From: Streptomyces noursei
Lineage (GTDB): Bacteria > Actinomycetota > Actinomycetes > Streptomycetales > Streptomycetaceae
Direction of reading: 5' to 3'
Length of the DNA stretch: 64,000 nt
Assembly (NCBI RefSeq): GCF_016917755.1
Contig: NZ_CP070326.1
Span: 4,588,001 to 4,652,000 of the forward strand
This document shows, piece after piece, positions 44,749 to 53,415 of the stretch; the stretch's first letter is position 1; every line of letters begins with the position of its first letter. Both the position numbers and the translations under genes were made by a program. The notes below the pieces were generated by a model that was not told where the DNA came from, did not search any database, and was given only the letters and a program-made list of their open reading frames with translations.

Positions 44749-45183
44749 TCAGCCCTCGACCGTGATGCCCATGGAACGGGCGGTGCCGGCGATGATCTTC
44801 TCGGCGGCGTCCAGGTCGTTGGCGTTCAGGTCGGGCATCTTGGTGGTGGCGATGTCGCGGACCTGGTCGCGGGTGATCTTGGCGACCTTGGTCTTGTGCG
44901 GCTCGCCGGAGCCCTTGTCCACGCCCGCGGCCTTCAGGATGAGCTTCGCGGCCGGCGGAGTCTTGGTGACGAAGGTGAAGGAACGGTCCTCGTAGACCGT
45001 GATCTCCACCGGCACGACCATGCCACGCTGCGACTCGGTCGCGGCGTTGTAGGCCTTGCAGAACTCCATGATGTTGACGCCGTGCTGACCCAGCGCGGGG
45101 CCGACCGGCGGAGCCGGGTTCGCGGCACCGGCCTGGATCTGGAGCTTGATCAGCCCCGTGACCTTCTTCTTCTTGGGAGGCAT
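44749..45183 (-). CDS. rplK: 50S ribosomal protein L11
   Basis: 144 residues. The N-terminal domain with [20 protein letters not shown] carries the prolines where thiostrepton-resistance changes occur; they are intact. Binds the GTPase-associated centre and is needed for RelA-dependent ppGpp synthesis. Confidence 0.98.
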
Positions 45184-45291
45184 GCTCTCTCCGGGTCCTA
45201 GTGAGAGGTGGTTCGCCCCACAATCCGGATCATCCGGATGGAGGCATACCGCACCACGATAACGGGTACTGTCGTGCGGCCAAAAACCGCG

Positions 45292-45324
45292 CAGGTCAGA
45301 CCGGCTCTACGCCGGTCTGACCTG
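45292..45324 (-). terminator. Terminator or attenuator between nusG and rplK
   Basis: A perfect 14-bp stem (45292-45305 with 45311-45324), 5-nt loop, followed on the minus strand by CGCGGTTTTTGG. The best intrinsic terminator in the window. A weak TTGGCC (-35) and TATCGT (-10) follow it (about 45255-45285) and could restart transcription for rplK. Confidence 0.8.
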
Positions 45325-45350
45325 GTCGGTGGCTGGTGGTCCGGAAGAAC

Positions 45351-46244
45351 CTAGTTCTTCTGGATCTGGTCGAAGCTCAGCTCGACCGGGGTCTCGCGAC
45401 CGAAGATCTCGACCAGGCCCTTGACCTTCTTCGAGTCGGCGTTGATCTCGTTGATCGTGGCCTGCAGCGTCGCGAACGGACCGTCGGTGACGGTGACGGA
45501 GTCGCCCACCTCGAAGTCCAGGACCTGGACCTCGACCTTGCGGGACGGCGCCGGCCTGCCCTCGGCCGCGGCGGCCTCCTTGGCGGCCTTCTCCTCGGCC
45601 TCCGGGGCGAGCATCTTGACGATCTCGTCGAGGGTCAGCGGGTACGGGTCGTAGGCGTTGCCGACGAAGCCGGTGACACCCGGGGTGTTGCGGACGACGC
45701 CCCAGGACTCGTTCGTCAGGTCCATGCGCACCAGAACGTAGCCCGGAAGCTTGTTCTGGCGGACGGTGCGACGGTCGCCGTTCTTGATCTGAACGACCTC
45801 TTCCTGCGGCACCTCGGCCTGGAAGATGTAGTCCTCGACGTTCAGCGAGACGGCGCGCTGTTCGAGGTTGGTCTTCACGCGGTTCTCGTAGCCCGCGTAG
45901 GTGTGGATGACGTACCACTCGCCGGGGAGCCCGCGCAGCTCGTCACGGAGGGCGGCCACCGGGTCGACCGGCTCCTGCTCCTCCACGTCCTCGGAAGCCT
46001 CGTCGGCCTCCTCTTCGTCGGCGGATTCGACGTGCACGGCGGCCGACTCGGCGGGCTCGCCGGCGTCGGCGTCCTCGGCGTCCAGCTCGTCGACGTCGTC
46101 CGCGCCCGCGACGATCTCCGCGGCGGCTTCCTCGTCAGCGATGGCCGCAGCCTCCCCCTCGACCTCGGCCGAGACGGCCTCGTCAACCTCGGCCTCTGCA
46201 GCCGCGACGGGCTTGGCGGCGTCGTTCAGGTTCGGGTCAGACAC
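45351..46244 (-). CDS. nusG: Transcription termination/antitermination protein NusG
   Basis: 297 residues from the GTG at 46244. An acidic low-complexity N-terminal extension of about 115 residues (Ala/Glu/Asp) precedes the NGN domain (GEWYVIHTYAGYENRVKTNL) and a C-terminal KOW domain (FEVGDSVTVTDGPFATL). The extension is usual for Streptomyces NusG. It acts on RNA polymerase and couples it to S10 (rpsJ). Confidence 0.97.
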   Translation of the reverse strand: MSDPNLNDAAKPVAAAEAEVDEAVSAEVEGEAAAIADEEAAAEIVAGADDVDELDAEDADAGEPAESAAVHVESADEEEADEASEDVEEQEPVDPVAALRDELRGLPGEWYVIHTYAGYENRVKTNLEQRAVSLNVEDYIFQAEVPQEEVVQIKNGDRRTVRQNKLPGYVLVRMDLTNESWGVVRNTPGVTGFVGNAYDPYPLTLDEIVKMLAPEAEEKAAKEAAAAEGRPAPSRKVEVQVLDFEVGDSVTVTDGPFATLQATINEINADSKKVKGLVEIFGRETPVELSFDQIQKN

Positions 46245-46315
46245 GTGGCTGCTTCTTCCTTGCTTCAAGGGGTTGAACGTGCGAAGGGCCGCCCGCAGAG
46301 GCACCCTCCGCGGGA

Positions 46316-46612
46316 TCAGCCGAAGACGTACCCGACGACTCGGTTGATTCCCAAGTCAATCACGGTTACGAGACCAATGATGATGGCTACGAAGATGATC
46401 ACCACGGTGGTGTACGACGACAGCTGGCTGCGCGTGGGCCAGACGACCTTGCGCAGTTCCGCGATGACCTGGCGGTAGAAGAGCGCGAGACGCGCAAAAG
46501 GCCCCTTCTTGCCGCGCTTACCGCCGCGGCGGGGCTTCTTCTGGGATTCCGTGGTGTCGTCTTCGGAACGACCGCGCTCAGGCATGTCGATGGAGCCCAG
46601 GGCGTCCGTCAC
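46316..46612 (-). CDS. secE: Protein translocase subunit SecE
   Basis: 98 residues from a GTG at 46612. A basic N-terminal stretch (KKPRRGGKRGKKGPFARLAL) and one membrane helix (YTTVVIIFVAIIIGLVTVID) after the conserved amphipathic ELRKVVWPT. Clamps SecY (16335-17648). 71 bp before nusG. Confidence 0.97.
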   Translation of the reverse strand: MTDALGSIDMPERGRSEDDTTESQKKPRRGGKRGKKGPFARLALFYRQVIAELRKVVWPTRSQLSSYTTVVIIFVAIIIGLVTVIDLGINRVVGYVFG

Positions 46613-46719
46613 TCGTCCTCACCTGAATCCGGGTCGTGGCCGTGCCGCGTCCGGCCCGGCCGCACGGCGGTGCATTTCGTACGTACGCATGCACGCACTC
46701 GGTGATGAAGTGCGTGTAG

Positions 46720-46792
46720 CAGGGCCGGAGGGACTTGAACCCCCAACCGCTGGTTTTGGAGACCAGTGCTCTACCAATTGAGCTACGACCCT
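46720..46792 (-). tRNA. trpT: tRNA-Trp (anticodon CCA)
   Basis: 73 nt with a 7-bp acceptor (AGGGTCG/CGGCCCT), anticodon loop TCTCCAA flanked by a CTGG/CCAG stem, the T arm GGTTCAAGTCC and a G discriminator. CCA is not encoded. It lies upstream of secE, the conserved actinobacterial arrangement. Confidence 0.97.
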
Positions 46793-46973
46793 TTGTGGTT
46801 CCCCCAACTTACCGCATGCGGACGACTGCATTACGTCGTGCACTGCGGTGACCCGATGGGAGCCAACGGTCAGCGAGTGTACGTGCTTCGGGGCCGGGCG
46901 TCGAACAGGAACCTCGCCCACCGCCCCACAAACCCGTGTATCGGGCCCGACGGCGGTCTGCGACGATGCCTCT

Positions 46974-48209
46974 ATGAGCGCTGCCACTCCCTCCGCATCG
47001 TCCCCCACCGACCGCCGGGTCTCCGCCCGGGTCGGTTCGATCTCCGAGTCCGCCACCCTCGCCGTCGACGCCAAGGCCAAGGCCCTCAAGGCCGCCGGGC
47101 GCCCGGTGATCGGCTTCGGCGCCGGTGAGCCCGACTTCCCCACGCCCGGCTACATCGTCGAGGCGGCGGTCGAGGCGTGCCGCAACCCGAAGTTCCACCG
47201 CTACACCCCCGCCGGCGGCCTCCCCGAGCTGAAGTCCGCGATCGTCGCGAAGACCCTGCGCGACTCCGGTTTCGAGATCGAGGCCGCGAACGTCCTGGTG
47301 ACCAACGGTGGCAAGCAGGCCATCTACGAGGCGTTCGCCGCCATCCTGGACCCGGGCGACGAGGTCATCGTGCCGGCGCCGTACTGGACGACGTACCCGG
47401 AGTCGATCCGGCTCGCCGGCGGCGTGCCGGTCGACGTGGTCGCCGACGAGACCACGGGTTACCGCGTGTCCGTCGAGCAGTTGGAGGCGGCCCGCACCGA
47501 GCGCACCAAGGTGCTGCTGTTCGTCTCGCCGTCGAACCCGACCGGCGCGGTCTACTCCCGCGAGCAGGTCGAGGCGGTCGGCCGCTGGGCCGCCGAGCAC
47601 GGCCTGTGGGTGCTGACCGACGAGATCTACGAGCACCTGGTCTACGGCGACGCGGAGTTCTCGTCACTGCCGGTCGTGGTGCCGGAGCTGCGCGACAAGT
47701 GCATCGTCGTCAACGGCGTGGCGAAGACGTACGCGATGACCGGCTGGCGGGTGGGCTGGGCGATCGGCCCCAAGGACGTCATCAAGGCGGCCACCAACCT
47801 CCAGTCGCACGCCACCTCCAACGTCTCCAACGTGGCGCAGGCCGCGGCCATCGCCGCCGTCAGCGGCGACCTGACGGCCGTCGAGGAGATGAAGGTCGCC
47901 TTCGACCGGCGCCGCCGCAAGATCGTGCAGATGCTCAACGAGATCGACGGCGTGCTGTGCCCGGAGCCGGAGGGCGCGTTCTACGCCTACCCGTCGGTGA
48001 AGGGGCTGCTGGGCAAGGAGATCCGCGGCAAGCGCCCGCAGTCCAGCGTCGAGCTGGCCGAGCTGATCCTGGAGGAGGCGGAGGTCGCCGTCGTCCCGGG
48101 CGAGGCGTTCGGCACCCCCGGCTACCTGCGGCTTTCGTACGCGCTGGGCGACGAGGACCTGGTCGAGGGCGTCTCCCGGATCCAGAAGCTGCTGGCCGAG
48201 GCCAAGTAG
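46974..48209 (+). CDS. aspC: Class I aminotransferase, aspartate aminotransferase type
   Basis: 411 residues from the ATG at 46974. PLP enzyme transferring the amino group between aspartate and 2-oxoglutarate (or related acids). The PLP lysine is in VNGVAKTYAMTGWRVGW; SPSNPTGAVYS and the N-terminal GAGEPDFPTP are present. It is divergent from tRNA-Trp. Ribosome site weak. Prephenate as an additional substrate cannot be excluded. Confidence 0.93.
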   Translation: MSAATPSASSPTDRRVSARVGSISESATLAVDAKAKALKAAGRPVIGFGAGEPDFPTPGYIVEAAVEACRNPKFHRYTPAGGLPELKSAIVAKTLRDSGFEIEAANVLVTNGGKQAIYEAFAAILDPGDEVIVPAPYWTTYPESIRLAGGVPVDVVADETTGYRVSVEQLEAARTERTKVLLFVSPSNPTGAVYSREQVEAVGRWAAEHGLWVLTDEIYEHLVYGDAEFSSLPVVVPELRDKCIVVNGVAKTYAMTGWRVGWAIGPKDVIKAATNLQSHATSNVSNVAQAAAIAAVSGDLTAVEEMKVAFDRRRRKIVQMLNEIDGVLCPEPEGAFYAYPSVKGLLGKEIRGKRPQSSVELAELILEEAEVAVVPGEAFGTPGYLRLSYALGDEDLVEGVSRIQKLLAEAK

Positions 48210-48332
48210 CGGGGCGGTGGCCGCCGAGGCGTGCGGGGTCGGACGGGCGTCCGGCCCCGCACGCCTTTCCGGTGGTCCCTTCGTTCGGGGCGGGGCCTAT
48301 GCCGGGGCGCGCGGGTGCGGCAGTATCTGCGG

Positions 48333-49361
48333 ATGGAGCGTGTTCGTGATCTGCGTCAACTGCCGAAGGCCCATCTGCACCTGCACTTCACCGGCTCGAT
48401 GCGGCCGGCGACGCTGCTGGACCTCGCCGACAAGTACGGCGTCCACCTGCCGGACGCGCTGACCAGCGGTACGCCGCCCCGGCTGAGCGCCACCGACGAG
48501 CGCGGCTGGTTCCGCTTCCAGCGGCTCTACGACATCGCCCGGTCGTGTCTGCGCTCGCCCGAGGACATCCAGCGGCTGGTGCGGGAGGCGGCGGAGGAGG
48601 ACGTCAAGGACGGCTCCCGCTGGCTGGAGATCCAGGTCGACCCGACCTCGTACGCGCCGCGGCTGGGCGGGCTGATCCCGGCGCTGGAGGTCATCCTGGA
48701 CGCGGTGGAGCTGGCCTCCCGGCACACCGGGCTGGGCATCCGGGTGCTGGTCGCCGCGAACCGCATGAAGCACCCGCTGGACGCCCGCACGCTGGCCCGG
48801 CTGGCGGTGCGCTACGCCGACCACGGCGTGGTCGGCTTCGGGCTCTCCAACGACGAACGCCGGGGGCTGGCCCGGGACTTCGACCGGGCCTTCGCCATCG
48901 CCCGGGACGGCGGCCTGCTGTCGGCGCCGCACGGCGGCGAGCTGTCCGGGCCGGCCAGTGTCCGGGACTGCCTGGACGATCTGCACGCCACCCGGATCGG
49001 GCACGGGGTGCGGGCCGCGGAGGACCCGGTGCTGCTGCGCCGGCTGGCGTCCCGCGGGGTGACCTGCGAGGTGTGCCCGGCGTCGAACGTCGCGCTGGGC
49101 GTCTACGGCAAACCGGAGGACGTGCCGCTGCGGACGTTCTACGAGGCGGGCGTCCCGATGGCGCTGGGCGCCGACGACCCGCTGCTGTTCGGCTCGCGGC
49201 TGGCCGCCCAGTACGAGATCGCCCGCACCTCGCACGCCTTCGACGACGCCGAGCTGGCCGAGCTGGCCCGGCAGTCCGTGCGGGCCTCCCGGGCGCCCCA
49301 GGAGGTGCGGCGGGCGGTGCTGGCGGACATCGACGCCTGGCTGGCCGCCCCGGCGCCGTAG
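48333..49361 (+). CDS. Adenosine deaminase family protein
   Basis: 342 residues from the ATG at 48333. An amidohydrolase-superfamily barrel with HLHLHFTGSM at the N-terminus (two metal His), APHGGELSG (His), TRIGHGVRA (catalytic His region) and ALGADDPLLFG (metal Asp). All expected metal and catalytic residues appear present, so an active purine deaminase is likely; adenosine or a modified nucleoside are both possible. It runs downstream of aspC and converges on murB with 27 bp between them. Confidence 0.88.
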   Translation: MERVRDLRQLPKAHLHLHFTGSMRPATLLDLADKYGVHLPDALTSGTPPRLSATDERGWFRFQRLYDIARSCLRSPEDIQRLVREAAEEDVKDGSRWLEIQVDPTSYAPRLGGLIPALEVILDAVELASRHTGLGIRVLVAANRMKHPLDARTLARLAVRYADHGVVGFGLSNDERRGLARDFDRAFAIARDGGLLSAPHGGELSGPASVRDCLDDLHATRIGHGVRAAEDPVLLRRLASRGVTCEVCPASNVALGVYGKPEDVPLRTFYEAGVPMALGADDPLLFGSRLAAQYEIARTSHAFDDAELAELARQSVRASRAPQEVRRAVLADIDAWLAAPAP

Positions 49362-49388
49362 CGGGCCGCCGGCGGCCCTCCGCGGCCC

Positions 49389-50453
49389 CTACAGGCTGAC
49401 GCCGACCGTCACCGGTTCGTTGACCAGGGTGACCCCGAAGGCGTCGTGGACGCCGTCGCGGACCTCGCGGGCCAGCGCGAGCAGGTCCTCGGTGGTGGCC
49501 CGGCCACGGTTGGTGAGGGCGAGGGTGTGCTTGGTGGAGATCCGGGCCGGGCCGCTGCCGTAGCCCTTGGTGAAGCCGGCGCGGTCGATCAGCCAGGCCG
49601 CGGAGGTCTTCACCCGGCCGTCGCCGTCCGGGAAGGCGGGCGGCGCGGCGTCGGGGCCGAGACGGTCGTGGACCCGCCGGACGAGGTCGGCGTGCTCGGC
49701 CTCGCTGAGGACGGGGTTGGTGAAGAAGGAGCCGGCCGACCAGGTGTCGTGGTCCTCGGCGTCCAGCACCATGCCCTTGCCGGCCCGGAGCGCCAGGACG
49801 GTCTTGCGGGCGACGGCGAGCGGCACCCGGTCCCCGGTGCCGACCCCGAGGGCGCGGGCCGTCTGGTCGTACTTCAGGGGCGCGGAGAGTCCGTCCGCGT
49901 CCTCCAGGGCGAAGCGGACCCGCAGCACGACGTACCGGTCGGGGTGCTGCTTGAAGCGGCTGTGGCGGTACGAGAAGCCGCACTCCTCGTTGGCGAGGGT
50001 GACCGTCTCGCCGGTGCGGCGGTCGTAGGCGACGACCTCGGTGAGGGTCTCGGAGACGTCCTGGCCGTAGGCGCCGACGTTCTGGATCGGGGTGGCGCCG
50101 GCCGAGCCGGGGATGCCGGCCAGGCACTCGACGCCGGCCAGTCCGGCCTCGACGGTGCGGGCGACGGCGTCGGACCAGTTCTCGCCCGCGGCGAGTTCCA
50201 GGGACGTGCCGTCGACGGCGACACCGCGGGTGGCGATGCGCAGGGCGGTGCCGTCGAAGCCCTTGTCGCCGATGACGAGATTGCTGCCGCCGCCGATGAT
50301 CAGCAGCGGGCTGCCTGCCTCGTCGGCTTCGCGGACGGCCGCGACCACCTCGTCGTCGGTGGTGGCCGTGACGAGCCGGGTCGCGGGGCCGCCGAGGCGG
50401 AAGGTGGTCAGCGGGGCGAGGGGAGCACCGTGCTCTACGTGGAGTTCCTGCAC
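49389..50453 (-). CDS. murB: UDP-N-acetylenolpyruvoylglucosamine reductase
   Basis: 354 residues from the GTG at 50453 (VQELHVEHGAPLAPLTTF); an ATG at 50486 is the alternative. FAD-dependent step to UDP-MurNAc. The FAD-binding motif GGGSNLVIGD, GIPGSAGATPIQNVGAYGQD, the proton-donor Ser in SAGSFFTNPV and the C-terminal region with SGPARISTKHTLALTNRG are present. Preceded by the two dehydratase genes on the same strand. Confidence 0.95.
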   Translation of the reverse strand: MQELHVEHGAPLAPLTTFRLGGPATRLVTATTDDEVVAAVREADEAGSPLLIIGGGSNLVIGDKGFDGTALRIATRGVAVDGTSLELAAGENWSDAVARTVEAGLAGVECLAGIPGSAGATPIQNVGAYGQDVSETLTEVVAYDRRTGETVTLANEECGFSYRHSRFKQHPDRYVVLRVRFALEDADGLSAPLKYDQTARALGVGTGDRVPLAVARKTVLALRAGKGMVLDAEDHDTWSAGSFFTNPVLSEAEHADLVRRVHDRLGPDAAPPAFPDGDGRVKTSAAWLIDRAGFTKGYGSGPARISTKHTLALTNRGRATTEDLLALAREVRDGVHDAFGVTLVNEPVTVGVSL

Positions 50454-50512
50454 GCGCCCAAGGGTACGGGGGCGGTCCGGCGGCATCGGGCCGGCCGCCC
50501 CACGCGGCTGCG

Positions 50513-50947
50513 TCAGGCGAGCCGGACCACGGCGCGGGACATGCCCAGCACCTTCTGGCCGGCGCTCTTGGCGGTGAGGTCGACGCGGACGGTCCGCTCC
50601 GCGTCGTCGAGCTTGGCCGCGACCGTGCCGCTGACCTCGATCAGCGCACCGGTCCCGTCGTTGGGCACCACGACGGGCTTGGTGAAGCGCACGCCGTACT
50701 CGGCGACCGCGCCCGGGTCGCCGACCCAGTCGGTGACCACCCGGACCGCCGAGGCCATGGTGAACATGCCGTGTGCGATGACGTCCGGCAGTCCGACCTC
50801 CTTGGCGAACTTCTCGTTCCAGTGGATCGGGTTGAAGTCCCCGGAGGCGCCGGCGTACTGGACGAGCGTGGCGCGGGTCACAGGGAAGGTCTGCGCGGGG
50901 AGTTCGGTGCCGACCTCGACGTCGTCGTAGGCAATCTTCGCGGTCAT
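50513..50947 (-). CDS. MaoC-like dehydratase, HadB-type
   Basis: 144-residue single hotdog-fold protein. The R-specific hydratase motif is complete: GDFNPIHWNEKFAK with catalytic Asp37 and His42. In mycobacteria the HadB subunit pairs with HadA as the 3-hydroxyacyl-ACP dehydratase of FAS-II. Streptomycetes make no mycolic acids, so the substrate here is open (general fatty acid or precursor dehydration). Starts 1 bp after the HadA-like stop. Confidence 0.85.
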   Translation of the reverse strand: MTAKIAYDDVEVGTELPAQTFPVTRATLVQYAGASGDFNPIHWNEKFAKEVGLPDVIAHGMFTMASAVRVVTDWVGDPGAVAEYGVRFTKPVVVPNDGTGALIEVSGTVAAKLDDAERTVRVDLTAKSAGQKVLGMSRAVVRLA

Positions 50948-50948
50948 C

Positions 50949-51401
50949 TCAGGACTCCTCAGCGGGCCGGGCGACGAGCTTGGTGAGGGCGGTCACAACG
51001 TGTTCGCCGGCCTCGTCGTGCACCTCGCCACGGATGTCGATGACCTCGTTGCCGGCCATGGACCGGATCGCTTCGATGGTGGAGGTCACAGTCAGCCGGT
51101 CGCCGGCGCGCACCGGACGCCGGTAGGCGAACTTCTGGTCGCCGTGGACCACCCGGCTGTAGTCCAGGCCGAGTTGCGGATCCGCGACGACCAGCCCGGC
51201 AGCCTTGAATGTGATGGCAAACACAAAAGTCGGCGGCGCGATCACATCGGGGTGACCGAGGGCCTTGGCGGCTTCGGTGTCCGTGTAGGCGGGGTTGGTG
51301 TCACCGATCGCCTCGGCGAATTCGCGGATCTTTTCCCGCCCGACCTCGTACGGGTCGGTGGGCGGGTACGTGCGTCCGACGAATGACTGGTCGAGCGCCA
51401 T
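50949..51401 (-). CDS. FAS1-like dehydratase, HadA-type
   Basis: 150 residues from the ATG at 51401 (GGGAGG upstream). Resembles the non-catalytic, substrate-binding HadA subunit: SFVGRTYPPTDPYEVGREKI, EAIGDTNPAYTD. Immediately followed by the HadB-type gene, so the two probably form a heterodimer. The order rpmG, hadA, hadB upstream of tRNA-Trp and secE is the same as I recall in Mycobacterium. Confidence 0.85.
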   Translation of the reverse strand: MALDQSFVGRTYPPTDPYEVGREKIREFAEAIGDTNPAYTDTEAAKALGHPDVIAPPTFVFAITFKAAGLVVADPQLGLDYSRVVHGDQKFAYRRPVRAGDRLTVTSTIEAIRSMAGNEVIDIRGEVHDEAGEHVVTALTKLVARPAEES

Positions 51402-51486
51402 GGGCTCGCAACCTCCCTGAACTGACGGTGCTAATGCCGCGAGGCCGCCCCCAGGGAATGGGGACGGCCTCACAGACGAGCCTGAG

Positions 51487-51651
51487 TTATCGCGTCTCGC
51501 GGTGCGCGGTGTGCGCGTTGCAGCGCGGGCAGTGCTTCTTCATCTCAAGGCGGTCCGGGTCGTTGCGCCGGTTCTTCTTGGTGATGTAGTTCCGCTCCTT
51601 GCACTCCACGCAGGCCAGCGTGATCTTCGGGCGGACGTCGGTGGCAGCCAC
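51487..51651 (-). CDS. rpmG: 50S ribosomal protein L33 (zinc-binding form)
   Basis: 54 residues, GTG start with AAGGAG upstream: VAATDVRPKITLACVECKER, then KKHCPRCNAHTAHRETR. Two C-x2-C pairs bind zinc, so this is the zinc-containing L33. Confidence 0.97.
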   Translation of the reverse strand: MAATDVRPKITLACVECKERNYITKKNRRNDPDRLEMKKHCPRCNAHTAHRETR

Positions 51652-51740
51652 GTGAGTGCTCCTTGACGGACGGATAGTCGATTTGAACGCATAGAAGAGT
51701 AGCCGACCGGAGGACCGACCCCACAATCGGCTACTGTTAG

Positions 51741-51813
51741 TAGCGGTGACCGGACTTGAACCGGTGACACAGCGATTATGAGCCGCTTGCTCTACCGACT
51801 GAGCTACACCGCT
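51741..51813 (-). tRNA. metT: tRNA-Met (anticodon CAT, elongator type)
   Basis: 73 nt. Acceptor AGCGGTG/CACCGCT, loop around CTCATAA between GCGG and TCGC, T arm GGTTCAAGTCC, discriminator A. The first acceptor pair is A-T and is paired, unlike the initiator tRNA, so elongator Met (or an Ile-lysidine type) is the reading. Confidence 0.93.
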
Positions 51814-51860
51814 GCGATGCGCGAGTCACCCGTCCGAGGACGAGGTACCTCACACACCAG

Positions 51861-51933
51861 AGCCCCAATACGGAATCGAACCGTAGACCTTCTCCTTACC
51901 ATGGAGACGCTCTGCCGACTGAGCTATTGGGGC
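51861..51933 (-). tRNA. thrT: tRNA-Thr (anticodon GGT)
   Basis: 73 nt. Acceptor GCCCCAA/TTGGGGC, anticodon loop ATGGTAA within a TCTCC/GGAGA stem, T arm GGTTCGATTCC, discriminator T. First transcribed of the tRNA-Thr, tRNA-Met, rpmG, hadAB series. Confidence 0.96.
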
Positions 51934-51944
51934 GAGCGATGAAG

Positions 51945-51973
51945 ACATTACACGGCCCGCCGCCAAACGTGAA
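51945..51973 (-). promoter_or_regulatory. Promoter for tRNA-Thr, tRNA-Met and rpmG
   Basis: -35 TTCACG (51968-51973) and -10 TAATGT (51945-51950), 17-bp spacer, 11 bp before the tRNA-Thr 5' end. Confidence 0.5.
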
Positions 51974-52114
51974 ATCCGAATCCGCGTCGCGCCCCAGCAG
52001 CCCCCCGCACCACGTCAGTACGACTATTCCGCGCCTGCGCGAAGCTCTCCGGGGGGCGCCCTAGGCTCGGATCCACACCGCGTGATCTTGCACGCCGTGG
52101 CTTCGAGGAGCGCG

Positions 52115-53368
52115 ATGTCCGACAGCAGTTCACCGCAGCCGGGGAAGCCTGGGGGTGCCGGCCGGTACAGCCGGCCGGATTCCGGTGCGCTGGTCCTGTG
52201 CGGCGCCCGGCTCGCCGACGGCCGCACCGTGGACGTCCGGCTCGGCGGCGGGCGCATCGAAGCGGTCGGCACGGCCGGCAGCCTCGCTTCGCAGGGCGCC
52301 CGGGTGGACCTCGCCGGCTATCTGCTGCTGCCGGCCCCGGCCGAGCCGCACGCGCACTGCGACACCGCACTGACCGCGGACGCCGACGGGCCGGCCTCCG
52401 ACTCCACCGAGGACGTCCAGCGCCGGACCACCGAGGCGGCGCTGCTGCAGCTCGGGCACGGGGCCACGGCCTCCCGCAGCCATGTGCGGATCGGCGGCGT
52501 CCAGGGACTGGGGGCGCTGCAGGCGGTGCTCCAGGCCCGCCGGGCGCTGCGCGGGCTGGCGGACCTGGCGGCGGTGGCGGTGCCGCGGGTACTGACGGGA
52601 GTGGCCGGCGCGAACGGGCTGGCGATGCTGCGGGACGCGGTCAAGATGGGCGCCACGGTCATCGGCGGCTGCCCGGACCTGGACCCCGACCCGACCGGGT
52701 ACGTGGAGGCCGTCCTGGAGGTGGCCGGCGAGCACGGCTGCCCGGTGGACCTGCACACCGACGGCGACGACCCGGCGCGGTTGGCGCGCGTCGCGACGAT
52801 GTGCGGCGGGCTGCGGCCGGGGGTGGCGATCGGGCCGTGTGCCGGGATGGCACGGATGCCGCGGAGCGTGGCGGCCCGGGTCGCGGAGCAGTTGGCGGCC
52901 GCCGACGTCACCGTCGTCTGTCTGCCGCAGGGCGACTGCACGGGCCTGGAGCGCAACGGCACCCGGGTGTCGCGGCCGGCGCCGGTGCGGCTGCTGCGGG
53001 CGGCCGGGGTGCGGGTGGCGGCGGGCAGCGGGGCGCTGCGGGACGCGGCCAATCCGGTGGGCCGGGGCGACCCGTTGGAGGCCGCGTACCTGCTGGCGTC
53101 CTTGGGGGAGGCCACCCCCGAGGCGGCGTACGAGACGGTGAGTTCGGCGGCGCGGGCCACGTTGGGGCTGCCGGAGGTGCGCGTCGAGGCAGGCTTCCCG
53201 GCGGAGTTGCTGGCGGTGCGCGGGGAGCGGATCGCCGGGGTGCTCTCGTTGGCGTACAGCCGGATCGTGGTGCACCGGGGGCGCGTGGTGGCGCGCACCA
53301 GTGCGGTGCGCGAGTACTGCGATTCGGTGGACGTGGCACTGGAGTTGCCCCGCCAGTCGCAGCGCTAG
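52115..53368 (+). CDS. Cytosine deaminase-like amidohydrolase, metal site degenerate
   Basis: 417 residues from the ATG at 52115 (GAGGAG upstream). The whole barrel aligns by eye with E. coli CodA. The first metal pair His79-Ala-His81 (EPHAHCDTAL) and His214 (VDLHTDGDDP) are kept. Positions equal to CodA Glu217, His246 and Asp313 are Gly217, Pro241 and Gly306 (VAIGPCAGM, VAAGSGALRDAANPVG). A deaminase with this site should not be active, so it may be a binding or scaffold protein, or use different chemistry. Confidence 0.85.
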   Translation: MSDSSSPQPGKPGGAGRYSRPDSGALVLCGARLADGRTVDVRLGGGRIEAVGTAGSLASQGARVDLAGYLLLPAPAEPHAHCDTALTADADGPASDSTEDVQRRTTEAALLQLGHGATASRSHVRIGGVQGLGALQAVLQARRALRGLADLAAVAVPRVLTGVAGANGLAMLRDAVKMGATVIGGCPDLDPDPTGYVEAVLEVAGEHGCPVDLHTDGDDPARLARVATMCGGLRPGVAIGPCAGMARMPRSVAARVAEQLAAADVTVVCLPQGDCTGLERNGTRVSRPAPVRLLRAAGVRVAAGSGALRDAANPVGRGDPLEAAYLLASLGEATPEAAYETVSSAARATLGLPEVRVEAGFPAELLAVRGERIAGVLSLAYSRIVVHRGRVVARTSAVREYCDSVDVALELPRQSQR

Positions 53369-53415
53369 GCCCTGTCCCCGGGTGTGGCGGGGCGGTTGGG
53401 CGTACGGTCGGCAGC

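Noticed and set aside
45240..45290. A firm promoter for rplK directly after the nusG terminator
   Set aside because: The TTGGCC and TATCGT pair is weak and spaced at 16 bp, so it is mentioned only within the terminator entry.
46613..46719. A promoter for secE between tRNA-Trp and secE
   Set aside because: No acceptable -35 and -10 pair was found; secE may be transcribed from upstream of the tRNA.
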